Below, one piece after another: positions 1 to 7,816 of a stretch of 64,000 bases of DNA (the first letter of the stretch is position 1; each line of letters begins with the position of its first letter). This DNA comes from Kocuria sp. (lineage in GTDB: Bacteria; Actinomycetota; Actinomycetes; Actinomycetales; Micrococcaceae). The notes under the pieces are model-generated. The model was not told where the DNA came from. It worked only from the letters and a program-made list of their open reading frames with translations, and made no database searches. The stretch covers positions 1-64,000 of the forward strand of contig JAUNHG010000005.1 of NCBI GenBank assembly GCA_030524035.1. Reading direction: 5' to 3'. Position numbers and translations under genes: made by a program.

Positions 1-54
1 TAGAGCGTGCGACTGAAAATCGTAAGGTCACCGGATCGACGCCGGTCGGAGCCA
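1..54 (+). tRNA. tRNA-Phe (GAA), 5' end outside window
   Basis: The window opens inside a tRNA gene. An anticodon arm at 8-24 has a 5-bp stem and the loop CTGAAAA, with anticodon GAA at 15-17. A 5-nt variable loop (25-29) and a T arm at 30-46 (ACCGG/CCGGT, loop ATCGACG) follow. The 3' acceptor half is 47-53 and the discriminator base is A54. The next bases are CGA, so CCA is not encoded. About 20 nt of the 5' side lie before the window. Confidence 0.93.
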
Positions 55-94
55 CGAAACCCTCGCGTAGCTTCTACATCGCGGGGGTTTCTTT
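50..94 (+). repeat. 45-bp direct repeat, copy 1 (tRNA 3' end plus terminator)
   Basis: Bases 50-94 are identical to 1565-1609. The copy covers the last five bases of tRNA-Phe and the whole terminator hairpin. Here it is in its natural place after the tRNA. Together with copy 2 it bounds a 1,515-bp unit that holds one glycosyltransferase gene. This is the arrangement expected of an integration at a tRNA 3' end, but no integrase is present. Confidence 0.9.
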
Positions 95-95
95 T
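56..95 (+). terminator. Rho-independent terminator of tRNA-Phe
   Basis: Twelve-base arms (56-67 and 80-91) pair with one G-U wobble around a 12-nt loop and are followed by TTTT (92-95). The hairpin starts two bases after the tRNA. The same hairpin occurs again at 1571-1606. Confidence 0.85.
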
Positions 96-208
96 ATTTC
101 TACAGTTGACCACCCTGCACTTTCGTATGAACCCGGTCAGCTGTTTTTATAACGGTACTCGTGAACGCCTCGCTTGGACGGTCGGTGCCCCCGGCATGAG
201 GGGGTGGG

Positions 209-1459
209 TCAGGGGCGGCGTAGGAGATCTTCGACCTGAGCCGCGGCGTGGTCTGCTCCACCGACTTGCTCCATGCGGAGTGCGATGTCCTGAATTCGAG
301 TGGCCGTGGCCTGGTCGGTCAGGATCTCATTGGCGGTGGCGCGCAAGCGCTCAACCGTTGCCTGCTTGGCGGGAACCACACGAGCCACCCCGGCGGCCCG
401 CAGGTTCCGGGCTACCATCGGCTTATCTTGCTGGCCGGGCACGATCAGCAGTGGTACGCCGTGGCTCAGGGCCGCCAGTACACCTCCGTAACCGCCGTTG
501 GTGACGAACAGATCCGTGCGCGGAAACAGCTGATCATGTGGCACCCAGTCCGGAGCCAACACCTCCACCGGCGGGTTCTCAAGGTCGTGGTGATTGCTGA
601 CCACGATCTGCCAGCCCTGGTCGCCGAAGGCCTCAATCGCGCGGGTGACCAGCGAACCGTGGCCGCGTCTGAGCGTGCCTTCAGACACGTGCACAACTGG
701 GCGGCTCCCGTCCAGCTGCTTTAACCACACCGGAGCGGGTTCAACCGTGCGAGCACCGGCAGCTGCATCGCCGATGTAGTGCACATTCCGGGGTGTGTCT
801 GGGTGGGCCGGTTCCAACTCGGGTACCCCCTGGCACAGCACAAGCTGTGAAGAGTACACAGGATCCATGCCCAGGGCGGTGGTTTCAGGCAACCCCACGG
901 CCCGGCGAGCCTTGTTGTGCAGAGAGCGGATCATGCGGTTGATGCTCAGATCTAGGACAGTGCGTAGTGCAACATCGCGGGTCTTGCCGGCCAGCCCCTT
1001 GCCCGGGGCCAGTGGCAAACCCGATGGGCCGGATAACCCTAGCGGTGACAATGAGAACGTTGCCCAGGGGAGACCGGTGAGCTCATGGACCAGCATGGGC
1101 CCAAAGCTCGTCATCTCGGCCACCATGGCATCGAAGGGTTCCCGTTGGTGGGCGTCGAGGATGTCATGGACCTGTCCTGGAGCGGTGCCGAAGAAGATCT
1201 CACGGAAGCTGCTGAACATTGCAGCCGGCCCGTCACCGGTTCTCATAGCCGGGAAAGAAGCTTCCGGGTCGGTGTCATCAAAGTCGGTGGCTGCAGAGAA
1301 GGGTATGAACAGGCACCCGGCAGCCTCCACCACAGTTTGATACTTGGCCCCGGTGTAAAACGCTACCTCGTGCCCGCATGCGACCAGGGCGCGCGCCAGC
1401 CCGACCATGGGGTAGATGTGACCGGCGAAGGGGGTCGACGCTAGCAGCACACGGCTCAC
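209..1459 (-). CDS. UGT/MGT-family glycosyltransferase (GT1)
   Basis: This 416-aa protein has the two-domain GT-B layout of macrolide- and UDP-type glycosyltransferases, which move a nucleotide-activated sugar to a small hydrophobic acceptor in the cytoplasm. The N-terminal acceptor half begins with a beta strand and FAGHIYPM. The donor-site signature near residues 320-350 reads TNGGYGG, then HGVPLL and PGQQDKP, with Asn where many members have His. The start is GTG with CAGGAG upstream. A 10-bp inverted repeat lies 77-104 bp upstream. The gene is alone between two copies of the 45-bp tRNA-terminator repeat, so it looks like a mobile cargo gene. A CCCCC/GGGGG hairpin at 188-204 may end its transcript. 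The acceptor cannot be told from sequence; detoxification or lipid modification are both possible. Confidence 0.85.
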   Translation of the reverse strand: MSRVLLASTPFAGHIYPMVGLARALVACGHEVAFYTGAKYQTVVEAAGCLFIPFSAATDFDDTDPEASFPAMRTGDGPAAMFSSFREIFFGTAPGQVHDILDAHQREPFDAMVAEMTSFGPMLVHELTGLPWATFSLSPLGLSGPSGLPLAPGKGLAGKTRDVALRTVLDLSINRMIRSLHNKARRAVGLPETTALGMDPVYSSQLVLCQGVPELEPAHPDTPRNVHYIGDAAAGARTVEPAPVWLKQLDGSRPVVHVSEGTLRRGHGSLVTRAIEAFGDQGWQIVVSNHHDLENPPVEVLAPDWVPHDQLFPRTDLFVTNGGYGGVLAALSHGVPLLIVPGQQDKPMVARNLRAAGVARVVPAKQATVERLRATANEILTDQATATRIQDIALRMEQVGGADHAAAQVEDLLRRP

Positions 1460-1535
1460 GGGCGGCTCCTGGAAACATCAAAACAAGAGTGGAATGGGCA
1501 GATTTGCCCTGAGTCGTTTTGCATGGTATCAGGGT

Positions 1536-1563
1536 CACTGGTACAACCCGGTCTGTACCAGTG
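1536..1563. promoter_or_regulatory. Perfect 10-bp inverted repeat, candidate operator
   Basis: CACTGGTACA (1536-1545) and TGTACCAGTG (1554-1563) are perfect inverted repeats separated by 8 bp. The layout suits a TetR-type dimer. The site lies upstream of the minus-strand glycosyltransferase and ends one base before repeat copy 2. No regulator gene is inside the repeat-bounded unit. Confidence 0.6.
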
Positions 1564-1564
1564 C

Positions 1565-1609
1565 AGCCACGAAACCCTCGCGTAGCTTCTACATCGCGGG
1601 GGTTTCTTT
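1565..1609 (+). repeat. 45-bp direct repeat, copy 2
   Basis: This is an exact copy of 50-94, including the terminator hairpin, but only five tRNA bases precede it. It lies between two divergent genes, where a plus-strand terminator has no obvious use. It ends 15 nt before the start chosen for the next lipoprotein gene. Removing one copy and the 1,470 bp between them would rebuild tRNA-Phe, terminator, lipoprotein gene. Confidence 0.9.
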
Positions 1610-1624
1610 CGTACCCTTGATGAC

Positions 1625-2098
1625 GTGCAGGAACTCACGTTCGCTGACTTTCGCCGACGTGCCGTGAGTTCGGTGTGTGTGGTTGGGCTAGTTGTTGGTG
1701 TTGCACTCAGTGCGGCGGGGTGCGCTGAACACAATCATGAGTTTCTTCCTGCCCCTAACATTCCCTCCGACGCCAGCCCCACAGAAACACCCGTAATGGT
1801 GCCCGCCTCGGCGGAAGAATGTTTTGCGGTCACGGAGGTATACGTGGCGCTCACCCTATTGCCCTTGGAAACCACGGCTGACGCCTCTGCCGTTCCACTG
1901 GACCACACCGCCGACTCCCTTGAGCAAGGCGTGCAGGAATTGCCGCAGGACATGCGCCAGCCGTTCCAAGATGTCGCCGAAATTTCGAGGCAGACCGACC
2001 ACGGGTTGGACCCACAGACAGCCACGGAAGTGCGTGACACCCTACAGCCGGTGCGCACGTGGCTCAGCCAGCGGTGCTCCAGCACCCCAAACGACTAA
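1625..2098 (+). CDS. Hypothetical lipoprotein
   Basis: I do not recognise a domain in this 157-aa protein. It has a basic N-terminus, a hydrophobic stretch (about residues 14-31) and a lipobox-like AAGC with Cys at about residue 33, so it is probably exported and anchored to the outer face of the membrane. The mature part is acidic, rich in Thr, Pro and Ala, and has two further Cys (in EECF and QRCS) that could form a disulfide. The GTG start has no clear ribosome binding site and sits 15 nt after a terminator hairpin, so its promoter may have been displaced by the upstream insertion. It converges on xthA. Confidence 0.7.
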   Translation: MQELTFADFRRRAVSSVCVVGLVVGVALSAAGCAEHNHEFLPAPNIPSDASPTETPVMVPASAEECFAVTEVYVALTLLPLETTADASAVPLDHTADSLEQGVQELPQDMRQPFQDVAEISRQTDHGLDPQTATEVRDTLQPVRTWLSQRCSSTPND

Positions 2099-2107
2099 AT
2101 CGGGTAC

Positions 2108-2911
2108 TTACATGACGTCTATGACCACCGGGGCGTGATCAGAAGCGCCTTTTCCTTTGCGTTCTTCGCGGTCAATCACGGCGTTAGTGACTCGGTCAGC
2201 CAAAGCGGGGGAACACAGTTGAAAGTCAATACGCATTCCTTCCTTCTTCGGAAAACGTAGCTGCGTGTAGTCCCAGTAGGTATACACGCCAGGGCCAGGG
2301 TTATGTTCACGTACAACATCCACAAACCCCGTGTGTAAGAAGGCGTTGAATGCGGCTCGCTCAGGTTCGGAAACGTGAGTCATGTGGTTATCCAGGAAAA
2401 ACTGCATATCCCAGACATCCTCATCACGGGGAGCGACGTTCCAGTCGCCTGCCAGTACAATCGCAGCTTCCGGGTCGTCCTGTAACCACTGGGCGGCATG
2501 GCGGTTGAGCGTGGCCAGCCAATCGAGCTTGTAGGGCATGTGCGGGTCGTCCAGCCCGCGTCCGTTGGGTACGTACAGGGACCACACCCGCACGCCATTG
2601 CACGTTGCGGCGATGGCGCGTGCCTCCTGCACGGGTTCCTGATCCCCTTTGCCGAATGCGGGTTGGTCGGGGAAGGTCCGTTGAACCTCGTCAAGGCCTA
2701 CGCGTGAGGCGATGGCAACACCATTCCATTGGCTCAGACCAAAGTGAGCGACCTCGTACCCAGAAAACTCAAAGACCTCCCAAGGGAAGTTGTCGTCCTG
2801 AGCCTTGGTTTCCTGGATGGCCAAAACATCCACCTCAGAACGATTCAGCCAGGATTCCACGCGGTCAGCGCGGGCTCGGATCGAGTTAACGTTCCATGTG
2901 GCGATCTTCAT
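2108..2911 (-). CDS. xthA: Exodeoxyribonuclease III
   Basis: This 267-aa protein is a Mg-dependent AP endonuclease and 3'-5' exonuclease of the EEP fold, acting in base excision repair. Visible motifs run in the family order: ATWNVNSIRAR at the N-terminus, AIQETKAQ (metal-binding Glu), LAGDWNVAPRDEDVWD (catalytic Asp/Asn) and GASDHAPVVID (catalytic His) near the C-terminus. The start is placed at the Met of MKIATWN, where the family begins; a longer in-frame reading adds ten unconserved residues. Length is normal. The gene is single and converges on the lipoprotein gene. Confidence 0.95.
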   Translation of the reverse strand: MKIATWNVNSIRARADRVESWLNRSEVDVLAIQETKAQDDNFPWEVFEFSGYEVAHFGLSQWNGVAIASRVGLDEVQRTFPDQPAFGKGDQEPVQEARAIAATCNGVRVWSLYVPNGRGLDDPHMPYKLDWLATLNRHAAQWLQDDPEAAIVLAGDWNVAPRDEDVWDMQFFLDNHMTHVSEPERAAFNAFLHTGFVDVVREHNPGPGVYTYWDYTQLRFPKKEGMRIDFQLCSPALADRVTNAVIDREERKGKGASDHAPVVIDVM

Positions 2912-3356
2912 GCACTCAACCCTAGGCCAGAGTCGTGACAAGACAGCGGCACGTCAAACGACGGCACAGAAGGTGTAACTTTCGTCACCAGGATGCCGCG
3001 GCTGGGTCTGACGACGGCAACAAAGCGGAATATTCGAAGGTGAATTTTGGCCGGTCAGAACATGCGAAATCGCAGTTTTTCTGTGCGAACTCACCGAGTT
3101 CAAGGAGCTCGACAGCGATTCAACGAAAATGGCAGCCCCTTTTTCGGGGACACCGGTCACGTTGTGTGTTGATGGTGAAGTTCAGTACCTATGGAGTGGG
3201 GGCCTGCGTAATGCGGCATTTGGGGAGCGCGCCCGACTGATACCACTGGTGTGGGAGGTCGAGTCCGCGTCCGTTGCGCAGGAGTGCCATGGCACATATT
3301 CGGAGCGATTACGTCACGCAAATTTTAGGCGCATGCGATGCGCCGCAGGGGGGATC
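2912..3356. other. 445-nt intergenic region with two palindromes
   Basis: This gap separates divergent xthA and the GHL15-like gene and should hold both promoters. GTGCCATGGCAC (3284-3295) is a perfect palindrome. GGCGCA/TGCGCC (3328-3333, 3339-3344) forms a 6-bp stem with a 5-nt loop ending just before the GGGGGG-rich ribosome binding site (3346-3353). The second stem could affect access to that site. Reading is open back to 3129 in the downstream frame, but that part looks non-coding. I see no known riboswitch. Confidence 0.5.
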
Positions 3357-4580
3357 ATGTCCGCACTAGACGTAGACAGCAGTGGAGAGGTCAATCGGTA
3401 CGGCGCCGGTACGGTGCCGTCGGACTCGGCATCCGCCATCGGCCCGGCGTCCATGGCGTGGGTGCGCTATACGCCAGACGGTTCTGGACCCATTCCGTCT
3501 TCTGAGGTTCAGGCGTGGGCTGGACGTTGCCGGGTGGCGATATTTGATCCCTGGGAGTCCCAGGCGGCAGCTCACTTCAAGAAATTGGCACCATCCACCA
3601 CAGTGTTGTGCCGTAAACACATCGCCATGGTTGATCAGGACGAGGTCGGCCCTCTGTTCTCTACGGGGGTGTCCTATGAGCAGGCGCAACGTAACGGTTC
3701 TTGGTTTGCGGTGGATCGCTCAGGGGATCGGATTTCCTGGGGAGATCCACCGCGCTACTGGCAGATGCGGGTGTGGGACCCTGAGTACCGTAAGGCGTGG
3801 GTGGGGAACATCGTGCGGGAATTGGAGGATTCCCCCTTTGACGGCGTATTAGCTGTTGGTGACTTGGAAGAAACCTCACGGCTGGACCTCCCCTTGCCGG
3901 ATCTGGGATCGCAGACTCAGCAGCGTGAGGCCAATAACGATCTTTTTGCTGAAGCGGGTGAAGCGCTCAAAGCCATGGGCAAGATGCTGGTGGCTTCTGT
4001 AGGGGACGCCCGCCGTTCTCCACGTCGGTGGTCTTTTTTATCCCAGTGGGGTGGGGTATTTGAACCGGGGTGGATGAGCACAGTTGGTGGGCGAGTTCTG
4101 GACCCTGGTACGGCGCGGCAGCAGACCCACACGCTAAGCCGTGAAGGAGACGGGGCTGTGCAGGGTGACCAGTTGGCGATTGTTCGGACCCCAGTTCCGG
4201 AAGGCAGCGGCGCCGTATCTCGTAGCGGCACCGTGACGGAGGCAGAGATTGAGCTGGTCCGTTACGGGTTGGCGGCGTACTGGGTTTTTGGGGGCGGCCA
4301 CGGTGTTTATGCGGCGAGTTCGCCGGATGGCACTCGGGGGTTGTGGATACCGGAAATGGCGTGGGATTTTGGCGATCCCATCCAGGATCCAGAAACCGTG
4401 GTGAACCTATGGTCACGGACCTTCACCAAAGGGTGGGTTGCGGTGAACTTGGCCAGTGACGGGCGTCGTCGTCGGCATGTGCGCCTGCCTACCGGCTACC
4501 TTCTACCTGATGGCACGCGGCCGCCGGAACAGGTGGTGCTTTCTGCGCATCAAGGAATCTTGCTGCGGCGGGATTTCTGA
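3357..4580 (+). CDS. GHL15-like glycoside hydrolase relative (paralog A)
   Basis: This 407-aa protein resembles the product of 21639-22721 along its length. Shared blocks include a YWQMRVWD / HWQMKVWD-type strand, a DSPFDGV strand end, and a SQWGG loop. These fit a TIM-barrel of the hypothetical glycosyl hydrolase family 15 (GHL15) type, distantly like the GH114/GH166 polygalactosamine hydrolases. Where paralog B has DGVMADNDVFDD, this one reads DGVLAVGDLEE, so the Asp-Asn pair at the strand-end site is changed and activity may be altered or lost. There is no signal peptide, which suggests a cytoplasmic protein. The ATG at 3357 follows a strong G-rich ribosome binding site; an upstream in-frame extension is judged non-coding. 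It stands 14 kb from the Pel-like cluster. Confidence 0.72.
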   Translation: MSALDVDSSGEVNRYGAGTVPSDSASAIGPASMAWVRYTPDGSGPIPSSEVQAWAGRCRVAIFDPWESQAAAHFKKLAPSTTVLCRKHIAMVDQDEVGPLFSTGVSYEQAQRNGSWFAVDRSGDRISWGDPPRYWQMRVWDPEYRKAWVGNIVRELEDSPFDGVLAVGDLEETSRLDLPLPDLGSQTQQREANNDLFAEAGEALKAMGKMLVASVGDARRSPRRWSFLSQWGGVFEPGWMSTVGGRVLDPGTARQQTHTLSREGDGAVQGDQLAIVRTPVPEGSGAVSRSGTVTEAEIELVRYGLAAYWVFGGGHGVYAASSPDGTRGLWIPEMAWDFGDPIQDPETVVNLWSRTFTKGWVAVNLASDGRRRRHVRLPTGYLLPDGTRPPEQVVLSAHQGILLRRDF

Positions 4581-4600
4581 GTGCTAGAGCACTCAGAAAT
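4573..4600. terminator. Bidirectional terminator hairpin
   Basis: ATTTCTGAGTGC (4573-4584) and GCACTCAGAAAT (4589-4600) form a perfect 12-bp stem with loop TAGA. It overlaps the stop of the GHL15-like gene and lies 7 bp past the stop of convergent nadE. A and T runs at the stem ends suit termination in both directions. Confidence 0.85.
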
Positions 4601-4607
4601 CGTGTGT

Positions 4608-5453
4608 TTATGCGGTGGGGTTGGTTTTCCACCAGGAGTCCAGCAGGGTGACCGGGGTGGTGCGTTTGTGGCGGCTGGTGGCCCAGCGGGCTTCGATGGC
4701 TTGGGCGGCCTCCTCGGGAATGTCCTTGCCTTCTAAGTAGTCGTCAATGTGGTCGTAGCTGATGCCCAGTTCAGTTTCATCGCTTTGGCCGGGGCGCTCT
4801 TCTAGAAGGTCGGCGGTGGGGGTCTTTTGCCATACGGTTTCCGGTGCACCTAAGTATTCGGTGATGGTGCGGATCTGGCGTTTGTTGAGGCCATAGAGGG
4901 GTAGGACGTCTGCGCCGCCGTCACCGAATTTGGTGAAAAATCCGGTGACAGATTCCGCCCCATGGTCTGTTCCAATTACCAGGAGTTTGCGTTCACCGGC
5001 TAGTGCGTACTGGGCGACCATGCGCATGCGGGCTTTGACGTTGCCTTTGTTGTAGTCGGTTATAGGGGTTCCGGTGGCGGCAGTGAAGCTTTGTGTGAAG
5101 CCGTCAACAGCCGGTCCGATATTGAAGGTGATCACTTCGTCCGCCTGAACAAAAGCCAGGGCTTTTTGAGCGTCTGATTCGTCCTGTTGGACTTTGTGCG
5201 GCAGCCGGACAGCCACAAACACGCCTGGTTGCCCCTGATCACGCAGTTGATGGGCGGCTAGTTGCGCTAGGCGTCCTGCCAGGGACGAGTCCACACCACC
5301 GGAAATTCCGAGCACGAAACCTGCGGCACCGGTTGCCATGGCGTAATCGACCAGAAACTGAACCCGGCGTTCGACCTCCTGTGCGGGGTTTATGGTGGCA
5401 ACAACCCCCATTTCTTGGATGATGTTTTCCTGGATGTCACGCATGTGCGTCAT
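4608..5453 (-). CDS. nadE: Ammonia-dependent NAD(+) synthetase
   Basis: This enzyme amidates deamido-NAD with ammonia and ATP in the last step of NAD synthesis. The ATP pyrophosphatase loop GISGGVDSSLAG is near residue 50, and GTDHGAESVTGFFTKFGDGGAD and KTPTADLLEERPGQSDE are further along, all typical of the short E. coli-type enzyme. There is no glutaminase domain. The chosen ATG gives 281 aa, close to the family length; a Met three codons later is equally possible, and neither has a clear ribosome binding site. An upstream Met would add 33 Cys-rich residues that look non-coding. The gene is divergent from the HTH-TOBE gene, with 66 bp between starts. Confidence 0.93.
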   Translation of the reverse strand: MTHMRDIQENIIQEMGVVATINPAQEVERRVQFLVDYAMATGAAGFVLGISGGVDSSLAGRLAQLAAHQLRDQGQPGVFVAVRLPHKVQQDESDAQKALAFVQADEVITFNIGPAVDGFTQSFTAATGTPITDYNKGNVKARMRMVAQYALAGERKLLVIGTDHGAESVTGFFTKFGDGGADVLPLYGLNKRQIRTITEYLGAPETVWQKTPTADLLEERPGQSDETELGISYDHIDDYLEGKDIPEEAAQAIEARWATSRHKRTTPVTLLDSWWKTNPTA

Positions 5454-5519
5454 GGTATCTGTGCAACTTGGGTTGCCACAGGCTGCGTAACGCGCGGGTG
5501 TGCAGGTAGCGTGCCCGTT

Positions 5520-5918
5520 ATGACCGCGCTTTCCGTTGTTCAAGCAGCCCATTTTCTTGGCGTCAGTGATGACACTGTGCGCCGGTGGATCGCTATTGGG
5601 AGGATTAGTGGCTCACAGAAAGGCAACGGTCAGACCATGATTGACGGTCTGGAACTGGCCCACTTGATTAAGGCTCAGGCCACACACCCCGATGACCCCA
5701 CAAATGTGGCCAGTTCTGCACGCAATCGGTGGGTGGGTTTGGTGACTGAGGTGCGTTCAGACAAGGTGATGTCTCAGGTGGAAATCCAGTGTGGCCCGCA
5801 CCGTTTGGTGTCTTTGATGAGCACGGATGCTGTTCAGGAGTTGGGGTTGGCTCCTGGTGCCCTGGCAACTGCGGTAATTGAATCTACGGACGTTGTGGTC
5901 GAAGTCCCCGACGAATAA
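5520..5918 (+). CDS. HTH DNA-binding protein with TOBE (molybdate-binding) domain
   Basis: This 132-aa protein has an excisionase/MerR-like helix-turn-helix at about residues 4-28 (VVQAAHFLGVSDDTVRRW) and a Mop/TOBE-type beta domain at about residues 60-131. Proteins of this layout are known as small molybdate-responsive or molybdate-storing regulators. No molybdate transport or cofactor genes lie nearby, so targets are unknown. The start at 5520 places the HTH at the N-terminus; an upstream in-frame Met would add 35 unlikely residues. Family assignment is fairly safe; the ligand is inferred. Confidence 0.8.
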   Translation: MTALSVVQAAHFLGVSDDTVRRWIAIGRISGSQKGNGQTMIDGLELAHLIKAQATHPDDPTNVASSARNRWVGLVTEVRSDKVMSQVEIQCGPHRLVSLMSTDAVQELGLAPGALATAVIESTDVVVEVPDE

Positions 5919-6003
5919 CGTGGGCCGCCGCTTGTTCTCTTTTGCAACCTTAGCGTAGTGTCCCCTGGCGTAACTGAAGCCGATAAGTGTGATGGGGGAC
6001 ACT

Positions 6004-6345
6004 ATGTCTGCGCATGATGTAAACCCTGAAGCGTGCCGGACGTTATTTCGGCAAGTGGATGCTGACCGGGTGTTGGCGAATGCAGAGCACCTGAAGGTAG
6101 AAACTGCTTTGAGTGATATGAAGCTTGCTGCCAAGCATGTCGATATACAGCAAGCACTGGGCGTCTTACTGGAAACCAGCATGATTCCCCTCATGGTTGA
6201 TGTCATCAACAAAATGAGTAGCGCTACTTTTCATGGGAATGCTGCTGTTCACCACATGGTGATGGGCGATGAAGAGATGGAGGCCCGGGCCAATATGAGC
6301 GCTGGGCGTGTAGTCGCGCCTGATATGCCTGGGGCGGTGAACTGA
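6004..6345 (+). CDS. Small helical protein, EspC/WXG100-like (putative T7SS partner)
   Basis: This 113-aa protein is predicted to be mostly alpha-helical without signal peptide or membrane segment. It resembles EspC-type ESX partner proteins in layout: a VNPE start, a helix with spaced Ala/Leu, a central turn, a second helix, and a tail reading AVHHMVMGDEEMEARA, like the A-x-x-Y-x-x-GD-x-x-M-A tail of that group but with His for Tyr. The ATG at 6004 follows GATGGGGGAC; an upstream Met in the same frame is less likely. It is followed after 5 nt by the glycine-zipper gene, so the two are probably co-translated. The role as a secretion partner or adaptor is inferred from resemblance and context. 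Confidence 0.55.
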   Translation: MSAHDVNPEACRTLFRQVDADRVLANAEHLKVETALSDMKLAAKHVDIQQALGVLLETSMIPLMVDVINKMSSATFHGNAAVHHMVMGDEEMEARANMSAGRVVAPDMPGAVN

Positions 6346-6350
6346 TAACC

Positions 6351-7790
6351 ATGCCATACATTACTTTTGAATCCTTCAGCGAATGGGAAACGCCAGGAAC
6401 TTTTCGCCTTTTAGCGGATGACCTCAAGGATCACTCATCTAATTTCTTTGATCGGGTGGAGGATGCCCGTGATCAATGGAAAGGTTTGGAGGCGATATAC
6501 AAGGGTCCATCACAGGATATGTTGTATAGCGGCCTTGATAAGCAATTTGAAACGGCTGAAGAAATTAAGAATGCCGGTAAAAAGCTGTCCATTGCGGTGG
6601 TTGATTTTTGTGATGTCCTGGATCAGCTGTGGGCTGAGCGCAATGATACCGTTGAAGCAAGCAATGCGTTCAATCTTGAGCACGGCCAGAAGTTGATTGG
6701 TGATTTAGATTTTGTTGAACGCATGATTTATGAAAATCATGTCACAAATATATCAAGTTTAGAACGTCGTTATCAAGAAGCAGTGGATATCTTGGTGGAT
6801 AAGTTGAAAATGCCGGATCAAGCGTGGTTCGGAGGGGTAGCAGGCACAGTGGCTGAAGAAGTATTTCAAGCCGGAATTTTAGCCATGGGTTCTTATGAAA
6901 GTAAGACAACAACATATCGTGGTTCAAGCCGTAGGCTGGAGGTCACTGCTGATGGTCGGCATGGTGCGGGAAGCAATGGCCGCATAACAGAAAAATACAC
7001 GAATTTTGAGCTTGAAAAGAAAGAAGTAACTCTGTTTGGCACCCCACTGAAAGGCTCGGGGGTTCTTGAGTATTTCAAAAGTGATATCGAGCGCTACAAA
7101 GAATTACGGCGTAATTTTAATTTAGAGAAGAATGCCGTAAAACGTCAGGGCCCAGGGGCGTATACGCGGTGGGTTGCCGGAAGGTTTGTGAAAAATTTTG
7201 CTGCGCAATTCTCGCTAGTAGAACTTTCTAATACCAATAAAAAATTGAAAGATAAAAATTATTCATCCCACTCCAAGAGTGACCTCTCAGATTCAAATGA
7301 CCAGAAAATATATGACCAGAGCTCTTTTGAAAAGAGTGAAAAAACCAGTGATCTCACAAAGTATTTAGTGAAGGGGGGTAAGTATCTCGGTGCTGCCGGC
7401 AGTGTTCTGGGGGTGGGTTTTACTTTCTCAAGCGAGCGAGAGAAAAATTTGAAAGAGCTGGCAGAAAATAACCCCGGTATGTCGAAGGAAGAAATTGAAA
7501 AAGAGGCCACTTTTGATGCGACGGCTAATACCATAGGGCAAGTGGGTACAAGTATGTTTATAGGTGGGATTTTTGGTGCGCTAGCTGGGACTTTCATCGC
7601 ACCAGGGCCTGGAACGTTGACAGGTGGTCTTATCGGTATCGGTGTTGGTTTTGGTTTTGGTCTCTTATCCGAGAACATAAAATTTATCCCAGATACAAAT
7701 GGGGACGGTGAAAAAGAGAGTATAGTGTCAGCCGGCGGCAATGGGGCGGAGTATCTTGCTAATGGCACTAGAGACTTAATAAAAAAATGA
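6351..7790 (+). CDS. Putative T7SS toxin with C-terminal glycine-zipper membrane domain
   Basis: This 479-aa protein has an N-terminal helical part (about 1-160) like actinobacterial type VII effector domains, with DQWKGLEAIYKG around W43 and a YxxxD motif (Y59-D63). A charged, low-complexity Ser/Lys/Asp linker (about 300-345) follows. The C-terminal part has a hydrophobic stretch near 352-365 and then two glycine zippers, G405-G409-G413 and G425-G429-G433-G437, flanking a PGPG turn. Such zippers form membrane pores in some LXG toxins. The tail is polar (NGDGEKES). Base composition and codon use are clearly more AT-rich than in the neighbours, which suggests transfer. The next gene encodes a multi-pass membrane protein, the usual place for an immunity gene. 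The toxin role is inference. Confidence 0.6.
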   Translation: MPYITFESFSEWETPGTFRLLADDLKDHSSNFFDRVEDARDQWKGLEAIYKGPSQDMLYSGLDKQFETAEEIKNAGKKLSIAVVDFCDVLDQLWAERNDTVEASNAFNLEHGQKLIGDLDFVERMIYENHVTNISSLERRYQEAVDILVDKLKMPDQAWFGGVAGTVAEEVFQAGILAMGSYESKTTTYRGSSRRLEVTADGRHGAGSNGRITEKYTNFELEKKEVTLFGTPLKGSGVLEYFKSDIERYKELRRNFNLEKNAVKRQGPGAYTRWVAGRFVKNFAAQFSLVELSNTNKKLKDKNYSSHSKSDLSDSNDQKIYDQSSFEKSEKTSDLTKYLVKGGKYLGAAGSVLGVGFTFSSEREKNLKELAENNPGMSKEEIEKEATFDATANTIGQVGTSMFIGGIFGALAGTFIAPGPGTLTGGLIGIGVGFGFGLLSENIKFIPDTNGDGEKESIVSAGGNGAEYLANGTRDLIKK

Positions 7791-7816
7791 TCTGAACAGC
7801 ATTCTATGAGGAGTAA

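Noticed and set aside
1565..1609. A second tRNA-Phe gene ending here
   Set aside because: Only the last five tRNA bases precede the repeated terminator; no anticodon or T arm is present.
3129..3356. Upstream in-frame extension of GHL15 paralog A
   Set aside because: The peptide has no similarity to paralog B and no ribosome binding site at its start, while the ATG at 3357 has a strong one.
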